The notes under the pieces were generated by a model. The model saw only the letters and a list, made by a program, of their open reading frames with translations, was not told the DNA's origin and did no database searches. A stretch of 64,000 bases of DNA from Amoebophrya sp. A120 (lineage: Eukaryota; Sar; Dinophyceae; Syndiniales; Amoebophryaceae), in the NCBI GenBank assembly GCA_905178155.1, contig CAJINV010000012.1, forward strand, positions 1,430,492 to 1,494,491, given 5' to 3'. Numbering within the stretch: position 1 is the stretch's first letter; every line of letters starts with the position of its first letter. Positions 22,048 through 33,139 of this stretch are shown here, piece after piece. Made by a program: the position numbers and the translations under genes.

Positions 22048-22668
22048 AGAATATACACTTGTTATTGGGCAGCTGGTGGAGTCCTCTGCATCGAGTTCGG
22101 CTCGCAGCATTTCTTGAAAAAAGGTAAATATAGCGTGCTTTATTTGCTTATCCTCAAATTTCCGCAGAGAACCTAACCTCAATACTACCCGATTACTTTC
22201 TCGTTCCCTGGTTGTCCCATCAATACTGTAGTAGTCCGATTACTTGTACTCCCCAAGATACACACTGGTCTAGTCTATCTTTCATCTGTTAGTTTTCATG
22301 AGCTGTGCTGGTACAGTGAACCTCTTTCAAGAACATCTTCCCTGGAGTAGAAGACCGTAATTTCGCGGTAGAAGTGGTCTTCGTGGTTATTCCTGATTTA
22401 TTTGCACGGTAGAAACAAAAGTTTGTTTTCACAGTTGCAGAAGAAGCTAAGCGTAAGTACGGCTAATATTTATCACACCGGACACAATAGCAACATAACA
22501 AGCGCTGGCCTTGAGTAGAAGTAAGCGTGAAAAGGTCTTCTACTGCTCCTGCTGGACCCCAACCCAGAGATTAGATCAAAAACTGATCGTCTTCCACTGA
22601 CCTGGTTCACGCCTGCTGTGGTTCTCCGGACGCTTCACCTCCAATTTCGTGGAAACAAAACGATCGCT

Positions 22669-25600
22669 ATGGCCGTCCAGCCAGCCACCAAATCGTGGTC
22701 GACGGAGACCAGCCAGAAACAGCAGGGGTATTGGGAGGAAGACCGGAACAACAGACTGAGGTCCGCGTTGGAGGCGATAGCAAGCAGCAGCCTCGACCAG
22801 CAGACGTTTCAACTTTTGATTCTGCTACAGGACGAAGTGTTTCTCTCCGACGAGTTCCGCCAAAAAGAGAGATTGTTCGTCCAGAAGTATTATGCACAAT
22901 AACAAATATCGGTCTGGGTCTGGAAATTTGTGTTGCTGAAACTTGCAGTGCAGAGTGCCGGCATGTAGTAGTACTTGGTAGAATTCTAGCATGACAAGTT
23001 CTTATTCTTATTCTCGGCTGCTTGCCGAAAATTCACTCCTCGCGTTCTTTAGTTCATGACAAAAAGAAAATTGAGGATGACAAAAAAGCTGGCGACTCGG
23101 CGCATTTAGATGTCATCACAGATCTAGTTGGCTCTGAACTCTTGCATGACATCAAATCCGGACCCAGATCTTCGATATTTGCGGTGCATAAGTACAGGAA
23201 AGAGCTTCTAGCGTTAGAGGGAGGCGAGGACATGGATCTAGTTCGTCCAGACCACGAAGATCATGGAGACAATAATCAAAAGACGGGCATCAACATCAAC
23301 ATCGATGCCGCGGGAGCACAACAACTGTTTGAGGAATACCAGCAGCTCTTCAAGAAGGTCGCGGAAGAAAGGTTAACCGGAAACAACGCCCCCGACCACA
23401 TTGCGCTCAGCGAGAAACAGCAGCTGCTCTCGATCACGCAAAAACCGTCTGCGTTTCTGAACCGGTATCCTGAGGAAAAACGTCCCCACCCCATAGTCAA
23501 ATTGGTAAATCTGCAACACAAATCGCCACGCTTTGGGAGTTGCGCATGACAAGTTTCCGTCTGTGGTATAGTAGTGGTTAGCAAGGCAAGCCGCATAAGA
23601 AAACCAATTTCTCATCCTGTTTACAGCATTACAAATGCCAAATCTCGATTGGAAACGCCTCTCATGGGGATGCGCATTACAAATGTTCCCGTCATCGCGC
23701 ATTTGCATTACAACTCTGGGGTGGGGACGTTTTTGCTAAGCATAACCGGGCCCGGATGCTTTTAGATAAAAGTGTAGCCTTCCAGTCCGAATTTCAAGTC
23801 GCGTTTTCCCTCCTGGAAGCCTTGTCCCGGGTGAAAAACTTCCGGCAGGTATTGCAGCGGCTGGCCCGCACCACGGAGATGGTCCAGGACATCGTGCAGG
23901 GAAAGGATGCCGACCAGCAACTGGAGGTGCTGCGTTTGATGGCGGCCGTGCAGGTAAAAGTCCTGCCGGAATACGAGAAAAGCATGAAGGCGGAAATCGA
24001 GCAGCGGTTTGCCAGGTACTAGAATGGTGCAACTGAGACCTAGCTGAACCGTCAAGCATCGTCTACATGTTCTTGTAATTGTGCTGCACCACGAGCACGA
24101 CAAGATTCTTTTTCATGTTTCACAGCGTACGCGTAGAAGGGCATGCTTATACATAGAAGCCACTGCGGATTGTACAACATTGACACGATGCGTCCACCTA
24201 GTACAACTCGGTATGATCCAATAAAATGAATAAGGTATCGCAAGCTCCTTGGGGCCGCGTCGACAACATCTACAGCGTCTCCTGAGTGGGAAGTTTTGGC
24301 TTTCACTCCCGAGATCCACATCTCTGTCACCTACGACGAGGACACCCGGAAGTCTTTGATTCGCACGGTGATGCGGCTGCAGAACTTCAACCTCCGCGAG
24401 GCGCTGGACTGCTTCGGCAACCTCTCCGCGGAGAGGACCAGCTGGGACCAAAAGTGGGATAAAAACAACCAGGAGTACCTAGTAAACCGGTCGGGGAAAA
24501 AGCAAGAGGCGCTGGAAGAGTTGTTTAAACCCCATTTAACGAAAGTCCTGAAGGTAGGGAAAACCTGCGTCCGGGGGGAGCGGTTCGCTTTGGTTCACTT
24601 GAACGCCTTCCCGACTTGGATGAAGTGGCTCATTGGAATCCCAGAGACGGTGACGGTCCGGAATATTATGAACCCGATTTTTCAACAGCAGCAGGCGGAA
24701 ATAGCTGCAACTACAACTCCGCCCATTTGCGGCATGGCCTACGCGGCGTGCTCTTGGGATATCGAACAGGACGAGCCCCTTCCGGATGGGGCCGCGTTCA
24801 AAACTGTGAAAGCCGGCTGTTTGCGGAAAGATCCGTACGACAAAAACAGTTGCTATGTTATCATTTGTAAAAACGTCCCCACACCAGGGTCACGTTGGGA
24901 ATCTAGCAACACAAATCTCCATGTTTTGGGAGCTATGCATGACAAGTTTCCCTCTGCAGTGTAGTGCTGGTTGGCAAGGGAAGCCGCATGAGAAAGCTAC
25001 TCCCTGATCCTGTTTACAGCATTACAAAGACCAAAACACGACTAAAAACACGTCTCATGGAGCTGCGCATTACAAATGTTCCTGTTATTGCGCATTTGCA
25101 TGACAACTCTGGGGTGGGGACGTTTTTACTCAGGATAAATGTGGTGGATTACACGGAGACAGATTCACTGACCTGGGTGCCAAACTGGGTGCTGGCGAAG
25201 GCGCTGGAGGGGTTCGGTATGGCGCATCTGAACGAAATGTTGAATCTGTACAGGGAGCGGAAATATCAATTGCAAATTTGTTTTAGGTCTGACGATCAAC
25301 ATATGGAAAGAACAAAGAACTTGTGTCATGCGCTACTACATACAAGTACTGCTGATTGATGTACTAGGTCGGGCAATCAAGTATGCGAAGTGTCGTGCAC
25401 TACAAGATGCCGTGTGTTTGTATGAGAAACAAAAGTATTTTTGTGGGCATAAGTAAAGAGATTGATAGATGATTTTGACTTACCGAGAACACGCGAATCC
25501 AAGTCTTTCCAGTGGTTCAGACCCATTTGTTTGCCGTTGATAGCAAGTCGAGAGAACAAATTGCGCCAGGTGGAGCAGGGGGAAAGTGACAACTACTCGA

Positions 25601-25764
25601 ATGCGGAAATAAACAACTCAGGGGCCGCCACTCGTCAGCGCGGCTTCATCTGTACACAATTCCACCGCCGGACTTCTAAAAATGGCTGGTCACGTCGTTT
25701 TTTTGGACGCCTTTTTATCTGCTTTCCGTTTTCTCGCATCAGCTCGTGCAATGACGGCGTCTGA
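22669..25764 (+). CDS. G4: START-like domain protein (tentative)
   Basis: Exons: 22669-22890, 23196-23465, 23750-24015, 24235-24858, 25143-25286 and 25461-25764, total 1830 bp or 609 codons plus stop. Ordinary introns are 24016-24234 and 25287-25460; three introners give the other gaps. The N-terminal half is helical (LLILLQDEVFL, FQVAFSLLEALSRV). The C-terminal half, from PEWEVLAFTPEIHISVTYDE, contains SWDQKWDKN, CVRGERFALV, CYVVDYTETDSLTWVPNWVL and ALEGFGMAHLNEML. This pattern (Trp-rich core, tyrosine/valine strand, then a proline-tryptophan turn and a final helix) resembles START lipid-transfer domains. I am sure it is coding and moderately sure of the fold; the ligand is unknown. The upstream start could lie further 5' in an unseen exon. 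Confidence 0.7.
22891..23190. mobile_element. Introner F1 in G4
   Basis: 300 bp, ends TATGCACAAT... and ...GGTGCATA. Flanks AGTAT/AGTAC. Removal joins FVQKY to RKELLALEGG. Confidence 0.9.
23466..23744. mobile_element. Introner F2 in G4
   Basis: 279 bp, perfect repeat ACCGG (23461-23465, 23745-23749). Confidence 0.93.
24859..25137. mobile_element. Introner F2 in G4
   Basis: 279 bp, flanks TATGT/AATGT. Removal gives SCYVVDYTETDSLTW in the START-like region. Confidence 0.92.
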
Positions 25765-26282
25765 TCATGAGTGATGTTTCTGTAAGCCGGAAGTTCTATT
25801 ATGATATTTTGTGCTGTCGTGCTACCAGTCCTGTCCGTCTCAGTCTCTGGACAGAACAAGTGGTTTTCGGATTTTATCCGATAAAAGAGATCCTCTTTCC
25901 CATGAAACCGATGCTACAATCATTTACCCATTCTTGTGCAAGAAGAAGAATCAGATGCGTGGTTTCTATTTCGTACGACATCTTCACTTCAGTCCGGAAA
26001 AAGAAACGAAACGCCCTCTCCCTCTCGGCAAGAACCTGACGGAGCAAATTTTTTGATAAACAAGCGTGTTCGACGTGGTCGTGGAGCCCCCAGGGGATTT
26101 AGGGGCGCTTTATTTTTCTCGTATGCACCTACTTACAACAACCATCGGAATTGGTCTTTTTCTTGAGTGGTCACCCCTTCGCGGGCGGTTTTCATTTCAA
26201 ATCTTACTTTGACATTTTTCTATAAGCGAATAATATAATTCCAAAGATCATACATTGATTCGGTTTCGATTTCGGAGTAAAG
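25765..26282. other. Gene-free interval
   Basis: 518 bp; short ORFs without support. No introner or repeat seen. Confidence 0.6.
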
Positions 26283-28956
26283 ATGGCGCCACGCGGCAAG
26301 AATGCGTACTCATTTCGTCGTTCTCTGCTCTACTTCGCAGGAGCTGTTGCTTCTGCACCGGACGCAATTTACTCCCTTCGTTTGCAGCACGGGGGGACAG
26401 ATTCCCCCTTCGGTGAGGAGTATGGAATGCAAAAGTGTCTGGGTCTGGAAGATTCTAAACTTGTAATGCTTTCTCTGGATTCTAAAAAAATTTGTATTGC
26501 ATGACCAGCAAAAGGACTCCAGTTTGTGCTACGTGGAGAGGGCATTTCTCATGCGGTAGAGGCATCACAAAGTACTCTACAAATCTGTGATGCTTGGGCA
26601 TGCATCACAGACATCATGGATCATTCAAAATATGCATGACAAACCCGGCAATCTTCCAGACCCAGACACTTTTACATTTGATAAGGAGCCCAAGGAGCTG
26701 AAACTGTTTGCGAATAACAAGCAACGGGAGAAATTAGCGGACAAATTGGAAGAGCAGGTCCACTATGCATTGCAAAAGCATCGTACTAGTAGAAATCGCA
26801 TCACAAATTCGGTCAGCATGACAAATGGACCTTGTCATGCTGTTTTACCTTGGAATGAAGATTTGTGATGCCTGGTTGCGATTAATACCAGTACGATACT
26901 TGTGCACAGGATATCCACGCGCAGACGTCTTTGTACAACCGGGGCTTTTATCCATTGCAAATTATATCGATCCGTGAGGTCTGCATGAGTCCAGAAGTTT
27001 GTCATGCAGACTTCGGATACTCCGCGAGGTCTGCAATGCAGGGCACTATAGCATCACAGGTTTCATCATCGCAATGGCTTTGCAATGCGTATTCCGCATG
27101 AAGATGAAGAACAATGCCATTTCAGCATGGCCCAACATGTTGGGCACCTTGTGCTACTCGCCCAAGACAAATTTTTGTGTTACCTGCAGCGTGCATCACA
27201 AGTTGCAACCCTCCAGACCAAGACATGTTTGCAATGCACAGCTTTCACATCAGCAGCGAATTCGTCAACGACGAGAAAAACGACGATATCGTGAGTAAAA
27301 ACGTCCCCACACCAGAGTTGTAATGCAAATCTGCATGCTGAAAATGTTTCTCATGCGGAGACCCATGAGAAGCAGTCTCTAGTCGTGTTGTGGGATTTGT
27401 GATGCTAGAATCAGCATGATATGCTAGATCTGTGATGCTGCTGAACAAGCTAAACAGGATTACACTGCGAGGCCAAACTTGTCATGCGCAGCAGCAAAAG
27501 CTGACAAATTTGTCTAGCAGATTTCCCAGCTTGACTCTGGTGTGGGGACGTTTTTACTCAGGATAGACGACCAAGAATGGCGCAAGGTGAAGTCAAACGC
27601 TAATTTGAAAGCCTTGTTGCAACAGCGGCAGCAGGATGGCACATCGGACAAGAAACCAGTTACCACGGATGATTTGAACAAGCAGATCCAGATGCAACGG
27701 TCCGCTAAGGTGGACATCCACACGCCTTTCGCCGTAAACGAGAAGAAGGAAAAATCGGTATCAACAGGAAAAATGCCCCCACCCCAGAACTTAGCAGCAT
27801 TTGTATTGCAAACCTTTCCAATGGAAACATTCCCCGTCTTGCATATATCAGCATCACAAATTTTTTATGCTGAATGGCTCAGAAATTTGTGTTGCAAAGG
27901 AGCCCAACGGCAGCCGGATCTGTTATGCAAAAGATGCCTTGCGCAGCTAGATTCTGCATCAGAAATGCTCGTAGTCCTGTCGCGCAAGACAAGAGTCGTT
28001 CATTTGGAAACTTTGCATGAGAAAGTTTTGCAAATTGCGGATTGGGGGCATTTTTCATTGCAATAATCGGAGTGGAAAAAGGTGAAAGCGCAAACCAAGG
28101 TGCGGGCGCGGGGGGAGAAAATGAAGGTGAGTAACATCCCCGCGTCTCTGTTGCAAATGAAGTTTACTTCTACAAAGAAGAAGTCAGAACAAAAGAATAT
28201 CAACGACAAGCTGCTTCGGGACTGGGATTCTGCTTTTGACGCAGGAGACTCTGCTACAACTTCTTCAAAATCGACTGACGCTACCACTTCCACGACTGCT
28301 GCCTCTGTTGAGGACACCAGCAGTTCTTCGCTGACCTCCGGGGAAGACGCGATGGCGAGGTAAATTGTATATGACAGTGCACAACTCCCCCTCTCCCTCG
28401 TTTGTCATGCAAAATCCCAAATCCAGTCGCTGCCCTGTGGCACTGTTTGCATGACAAATTTCGAAAGCCCGAAACAGTACTCCATTAGGCACATCAATTT
28501 GTCATGCACAGGCTCCAGTGTCGCTGGCGTTCGTAGATGCACTTCATGCAATACAAATGAGGGAAAGGGGGAGTTGGGCACTGTCATATTGTAGAGTGAA
28601 CATCATGAAAAAATAGAACGGCTTGCAGGTCCATCGCGCTGCGGAAATAAAATGCATTCGTTTCAACGCCCGGCAGAACTGATGCAAAAGCAAAAATATG
28701 TCAACAATTATGATTGTGAAATTTTGATCCAAGGTACATGCGTGAGTTTCACGTGGAGGAGAAGGCGCGGCAGGAGCAGCAAACCCAAAGCCCCGGCGCG
28801 GCCCGAAACGCGGAAAAGACCTTCGATTTCGGGACGTCAGCGCACGCATCCGGCTTCTCCGCCTTCGAGCCCGCGAGCAGTGGAGAAGATACCGGCGCCA
28901 CGTCGGTCATTTCCATTCCCCTCAACTCCCAGTTGCAGATCTCGGAGTCCTCGTGA
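26283..28956 (+). CDS. G5: unknown Lys/Gln/Ser-rich protein
   Basis: Exons: 26283-26420, 26689-26763, 26919-26948, 27246-27286, 27571-27758, 28071-28368, 28734-28956; total 993 bp, 330 codons plus stop TGA 28954-28956. Five introners lie in coding sequence and one inside the only ordinary intron (28369-28733). The 30-bp exon 26919-26948 is the smallest in the gene. The N-terminus (MAPRGKNAYSFRRSLLYFAGAVASA) could be a targeting peptide. The middle is charged and helical (KLADKLEEQVH, DQEWRKVKSNANLKALLQQR), then comes a Thr/Ser-rich tract, then REFHVEEKARQEQQ and an acidic/Ser tail. No family recognised. Confidence 0.8.
26421..26683. mobile_element. Introner F1 in G5
   Basis: 263 bp, perfect repeat AGGAG (26416-26420, 26684-26688). 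Confidence 0.93.
26764..26913. mobile_element. Introner F4 in G5
   Basis: 150 bp, perfect repeat TCCAC (26759-26763, 26914-26918). Same length as the F4 copy in PABP. Confidence 0.93.
26949..27240. mobile_element. Introner F1 in G5
   Basis: 292 bp, begins TATCCATTGCAAATTATATC and ends GCAATGCACA (final ATA mutated). Perfect repeat GCTTT (26944-26948, 27241-27245). Confidence 0.9.
27287..27565. mobile_element. Introner F2 in G5
   Basis: 279 bp, perfect repeat GACGA (27282-27286, 27566-27570). Very similar to the copy at 42209 in PABP. Confidence 0.94.
27759..28065. mobile_element. Introner F6 in G5
   Basis: 307 bp, perfect repeat ATCGG (27754-27758, 28066-28070). Opposite orientation to the F6 copy at 59219. 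Confidence 0.93.
28379..28588. mobile_element. Introner F3 inside an ordinary intron of G5
   Basis: 210 bp, perfect repeat TTGTA (28374-28378, 28589-28593). The host intron 28369-28733 begins GTAAAT and ends AAG, and joins MAR to YMREFHVEE. Confidence 0.92.
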
Positions 28957-29754
28957 GGAAGCGTCGTGGGAAGGAGGTTTCTCATATACAAAAGGGTTGA
29001 AAGACGACGTCGCCGCTGGTGCTACAAGAAACTCTATAGTTGAACTAGGATAATTTTTGTTTTCCTGTCGTGTCCTCGGTTTGATCGAGATTTCAGTGTG
29101 AAGGAGTCTCCATTTTTTCCAAACCTAGTACGGTCATGTTGATGCAAAGCAGAAAGCGAATCTCGAAAGAACATGCGTTGCGCACCAGACTGGTAGAAGC
29201 AGTACTAGAGCTGCCCAGCAAGAGAAGTGGGCCTATTTCTGTTCGATTTCGCGGCAGCATCTGTGCGGTAGGACGATCTCCGATCTCAACATTTAGGACT
29301 TGCAACCCGGCAATAAGAATGAAGACAGATCTACACCTTCCTTTACTTTGACACTTTTGTCGGTTCATTCACTCAATTTTTTTTCTGAACGAAACTCTCT
29401 CCGAAAAGATCCCAGTCTGGTGGTCGTGTGTCGCCGTATAATGCACTACATTCTAGATCCTTTCCGAAGTGGTCTACTGCTTTTAGGTATTTGCTTTTTT
29501 GAAAAGGACTTTGCTGCCGTCTCTTCTGTTGATCACATTTGAGTTTCACACTGAATAAGAATATGCTCTACGGCCACGTGATGAGCGCCGCCCTACTAAC
29601 TTCCTAGGGGGCACGGCATAAAACTTTGTGATCACGGCTTCTTGAGCTAGAGAAAGACTGGCGCTACGGACCTCCACCTTTGGAGCAACTTTAGATTTAC
29701 TGATAGTCTTTTTGTACTGATCGGGAGAACACAATCGCTATCTGAATTTGAACC
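28957..29754. other. Gene-free interval
   Basis: 798 bp between G5 and G6. No supported gene, RNA or element. Confidence 0.6.
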
Positions 29755-32553
29755 ATGGCGCATCAGCTTCCGTTGCAGGTGCTAGCGCGCACCGGTACTA
29801 CTACTTCCGCCGGTAGTTGCAACATTCCGCGCCTCCTTTTTACCCGGCTGCAGCAGGGCGGGGCAACGTCGTCTTCATGTCGAACAACCACAGGGAGGAA
29901 TTTTGGAACCGCACCAACGAGCGTCCTCGGGAGCAATGCGAGCCCTTCGGTCGTCAGCAATACAACGAACAGAAGTTGTAGGTCATCTCTATGCCGTGCT
30001 ACTTCTTCTTGTTCTGGATCAAAAGCAACTAGCGGGCTGGCACGACAAGTTCGAAGTGTTGCAACTACGAGCGAAGGAAATTGTACGAGCCAGACGAAAA
30101 TAAATTCGTCGTCATCCTGTGCAGCTACTGTGATTCGTGGAAACTTCAAGCGCCGACCTTCCTTTCCTACTCCAGTACCGGCACAAGGCAGAAGTGCAGC
30201 TCTTGAAAAATCTTTGTCTGCACTGGGCTACAATATCACGAAAAACTTCACTTTATTTCCCCGTCAACTCCGACCCTTCTCCATAGCAACGGCCGCACCG
30301 GATGCGAGTGCCGCAGGGTCCTTTTCACACGCCGCGTTCTCGTCGCAAAGTGAGGGGGGCGGGAATTCTTCGAGTGCGGGAGCTGCAGCTTCGGAGGCAA
30401 ATAGCAGCAGCAGTTCCTCTTCTACGAATTCTGCCACAGCGGGAACACAGGCACGGAAGAAGCGTGGTATAATTGCAGAGTTTTCAGTCTCACAAAGAAG
30501 GTTGTTCCTGGTGCTCGTGTGAGAGAAAGCACCACAAAGGTGGTGCGTAAGTAGTTGCTCGCAGTTCGTCGTATTTTTGCACCGATAAACTATCAAAGAA
30601 GCTTGTACAACTCTCCTTGCGTTTTTGCGCCATGTCTATTCTTCATGCACACACATCAACTTCTTTGTCTTTCCTAGGTAAGTCTAACGGCTTTGGTAGT
30701 TCCGCGCTTTTCCTCCTTGGCTGCTCTGGAGCGGCACTGGGGATAGTGTATCAGGTACTTATTTTTGCTTTGTCCTAGTACTTCGCATGATAGTCAGTTC
30801 CGCATGACAAATTATGGTTTATTTTCATATCCGCATGACAAATGTGTAGTACACAAAATGAAAATAGCAAGCACTCCGCTATCAGGACGAGATTTTGACA
30901 AAGATGGAAGCTTACGGCTTGACGCTGGACGAAAACATCTTCGACGAGTTTAACCACCACAGCCGGGAGTTTTTCATGCGGATTGGGGACATGCTGGTGC
31001 CCCCACCGGCGGAGCCCTGGTTGCTGGACTTCGAAACGCTGAAGTACCCCCCGCACTTGCCAACTCTCGTGATCGATTTGGACAAAACGGTCTGTAAGCT
31101 GGAATACGACCGGAAAGCTGGGTGGCAGGTATACATAATCGACTAGGGGGTTTCTTGTGTGCGTTTTTTGCGGTGTCGAACTTGAATTTTTCTTTTTGCA
31201 AGCTGGTTGCTATGCAATACGAACTGATGCGCGCTCCCTGCGCACTGCAAAAAATGAATACGTACAGGTCGTCAAGCGCCCACATGCGGACAAATTTTTC
31301 AATGAGCTGCAGCACTACTACGAAATTGTTGTCTTCTCTGACGACGTTTTTCCGGTTGCAGGGGATGTGATGCAACGCTGGGGAGTCCCGGTAGAGATTT
31401 TTTAAGCCGTTTACTTCTAGCTACTTCATTCTCGACGATACTTAGCAGGAGAAAGAAGGAATCAATCTAAAGAGATCACAGAAGGACATTGGTGTAACAA
31501 GTACAAAAGATCCAGATCCTGCGATGTGCTGCGACATTCGCGCCAGTACTACAATATCTCTACGCATGATGACAAATTACTACCTTTTGTAGACTGATCG
31601 CTTTTTGGTTCTACTTTTCTCCTGCACAGCCTGTTCGTCTGTTTGCGCGGTAGTACTCACTGTGCATGGCAGATGTGCTGTCTGTTTGCTGGGGTGAAAG
31701 CTGGAATCGGAAGCGATTTGATCTGAACACACCGGCGAAAATTTTTGTCTGAAAGAACAAAGTGTAGCTTTTTCCTGGATTTATATCAACTATAATTGCG
31801 TCGCAAGTGTGGCAAATTGAAATTTCTTCGGCTTGTTCCCTGTTCTGCAAGATTGCAAAGTGTTCTTGACATCCACCAAATCCAACCACAGGTCGGTGGC
31901 GTTTTGCACCGTGAGTTCTGCACCCGGTACTACAAGCACTTCCGCAAGGACATTGGAAAACTTGGGCGAAACCTGGAGCGCGTAATCCACATTGACCATG
32001 ACCCTATTGCCGTGGAAAAGCACAAGGAATATCCTGAGCAAAAACGTCCCCATCCCATAGTCAAGTTGCTAAATCTGCAACACAATTTTCCAGCTTTTAT
32101 TAGCTAGGGAAACCGCATGAGAAAGCCATTTTCTCACCCTGTTTACGGCGTCACAAATTCCAAAACACAACTGGAAACACCTATCATGGAGATGCGCATT
32201 ACAAATGTTCCTGTCATGGTCGCGCATTTGAATGACAGCTGGGCGGGTGGGACGTCTTTACACAGGATAAGGAAAATGCTATTGTCATCCCCGAGTTTAA
32301 GGGCCTCGGCGACGGGTCGGACCCCGAGGACACGGCTCTACTGGATTTGATCGACTTTCTCAAAGCTGCCATGCACCAAAACGACGTGCGAGAATTCCTC
32401 AAACGCTATGGCGGGGACGCGGACGTTGGGCGGCGGTACGCTCTGGAAAAACAGGAGCGCGAGCAGCTGGTTGCTCGGCGGCGATCGGCGTTCAACTTTG
32501 GCGGCGGGGGCATGGCGAGGACGCGGACAGACCCAACGGGGCGGAGGTTTTGA
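29755..32553 (+). CDS. TIM50: G6: TIM50-like mitochondrial import receptor subunit
   Basis: Exons: 29755-30516, 30683-30754, 30886-31128, 31268-31390, 31892-32029, 32275-32553; 538 codons plus stop. Four ordinary GT-AG introns and one introner. A long Ser/Thr/Arg-rich N-terminus fits a mitochondrial presequence. Exon 2 codes one membrane segment (SSALFLLGCSGAALGIVY). The phosphatase-like domain follows: LVIDLDKTVCKL with the DxDxT motif, GWQVVKRPHADKFF, YYEIVVFSDD, the stretch HREFCTRYYKHF, VIHIDHDP, and the Tim50-typical NAIVIPEFKG and DLIDFLKAA. TIM50 binds presequences in the intermembrane space as part of the TIM23 complex. Order, membrane segment and tail make TIM50 more likely than a soluble FCP/SCP phosphatase. 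The first intron is chosen from the frame (GTGTGAG... to ...GTAAG). Confidence 0.88.
32030..32269. mobile_element. Introner F2 (shortened) in TIM50
   Basis: 240 bp against 279 for full copies. Perfect repeat AGGAA (32025-32029, 32270-32274). Removal gives VEKHKENAIVIPEF. Confidence 0.93.
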
Positions 32554-33139
32554 GATGCAGAAAGTAGTTGTGATGGTGCGATAGGATGATCCAGAAGATT
32601 GAAGTATTCAAAAACGAACAGTTTCACTCTAGTGGTTTAAGTGGATTTTATCACGTACTTCTAAAATGTAGTGCGACATGCTCGAGGAAGCTGACAAGTC
32701 AGTGAAGTAAGTTTCCAGTTCTTGACAAATGGACAACGGCCGACCAGGAAAACGTCTACAAGTAGAACTACACAAAGTGAAGACAACAAGGCTCGAGTCA
32801 TGACGAAAAGCGACAAAGCACCTCTATTTCGACGGCAGATCCTGCAAGACGGTTTATTCCGATTCCGTTTTCGTGCGGCTGGGAGGAAAGTTTGACTTTT
32901 TCAATTCGCACGTGTGTGATCTTCGCTCCGCCCTGGATGTTGCCGGTTGATGAAAAGATTCAGAAGATCACGGTATTCTTTCACGAGGCAGAACCAGAAT
33001 AGAAAGCTCAAGGTTTTCGAGTGTTGACGTAGTAAGGAGTACTTGTTTGTCGTTAATTCGCCGCTGGTCCAAAAAGAAAGACCCCGTTAATTTCGATTTC
33101 CCCGAAGATTCCGATTCATTTTCATTTCAATGAAACAAG
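32554..33139. other. Gene-free interval
   Basis: 586 bp between G6 and G7; nothing supported. Confidence 0.6.

Larger units (their letters stand above)
19892..22668. other. Gene-free interval with GC-rich island
   Basis: 19892 to about 20530 repeats the 3' flank of G2. Around 20885-20970 is a short stretch resembling the 5' flank of G2/G3, perhaps the remnant of a third unit. 21069-21987 is a GC-rich island described separately. 22048-22668 is AT-richer with no supported gene. Confidence 0.65.
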
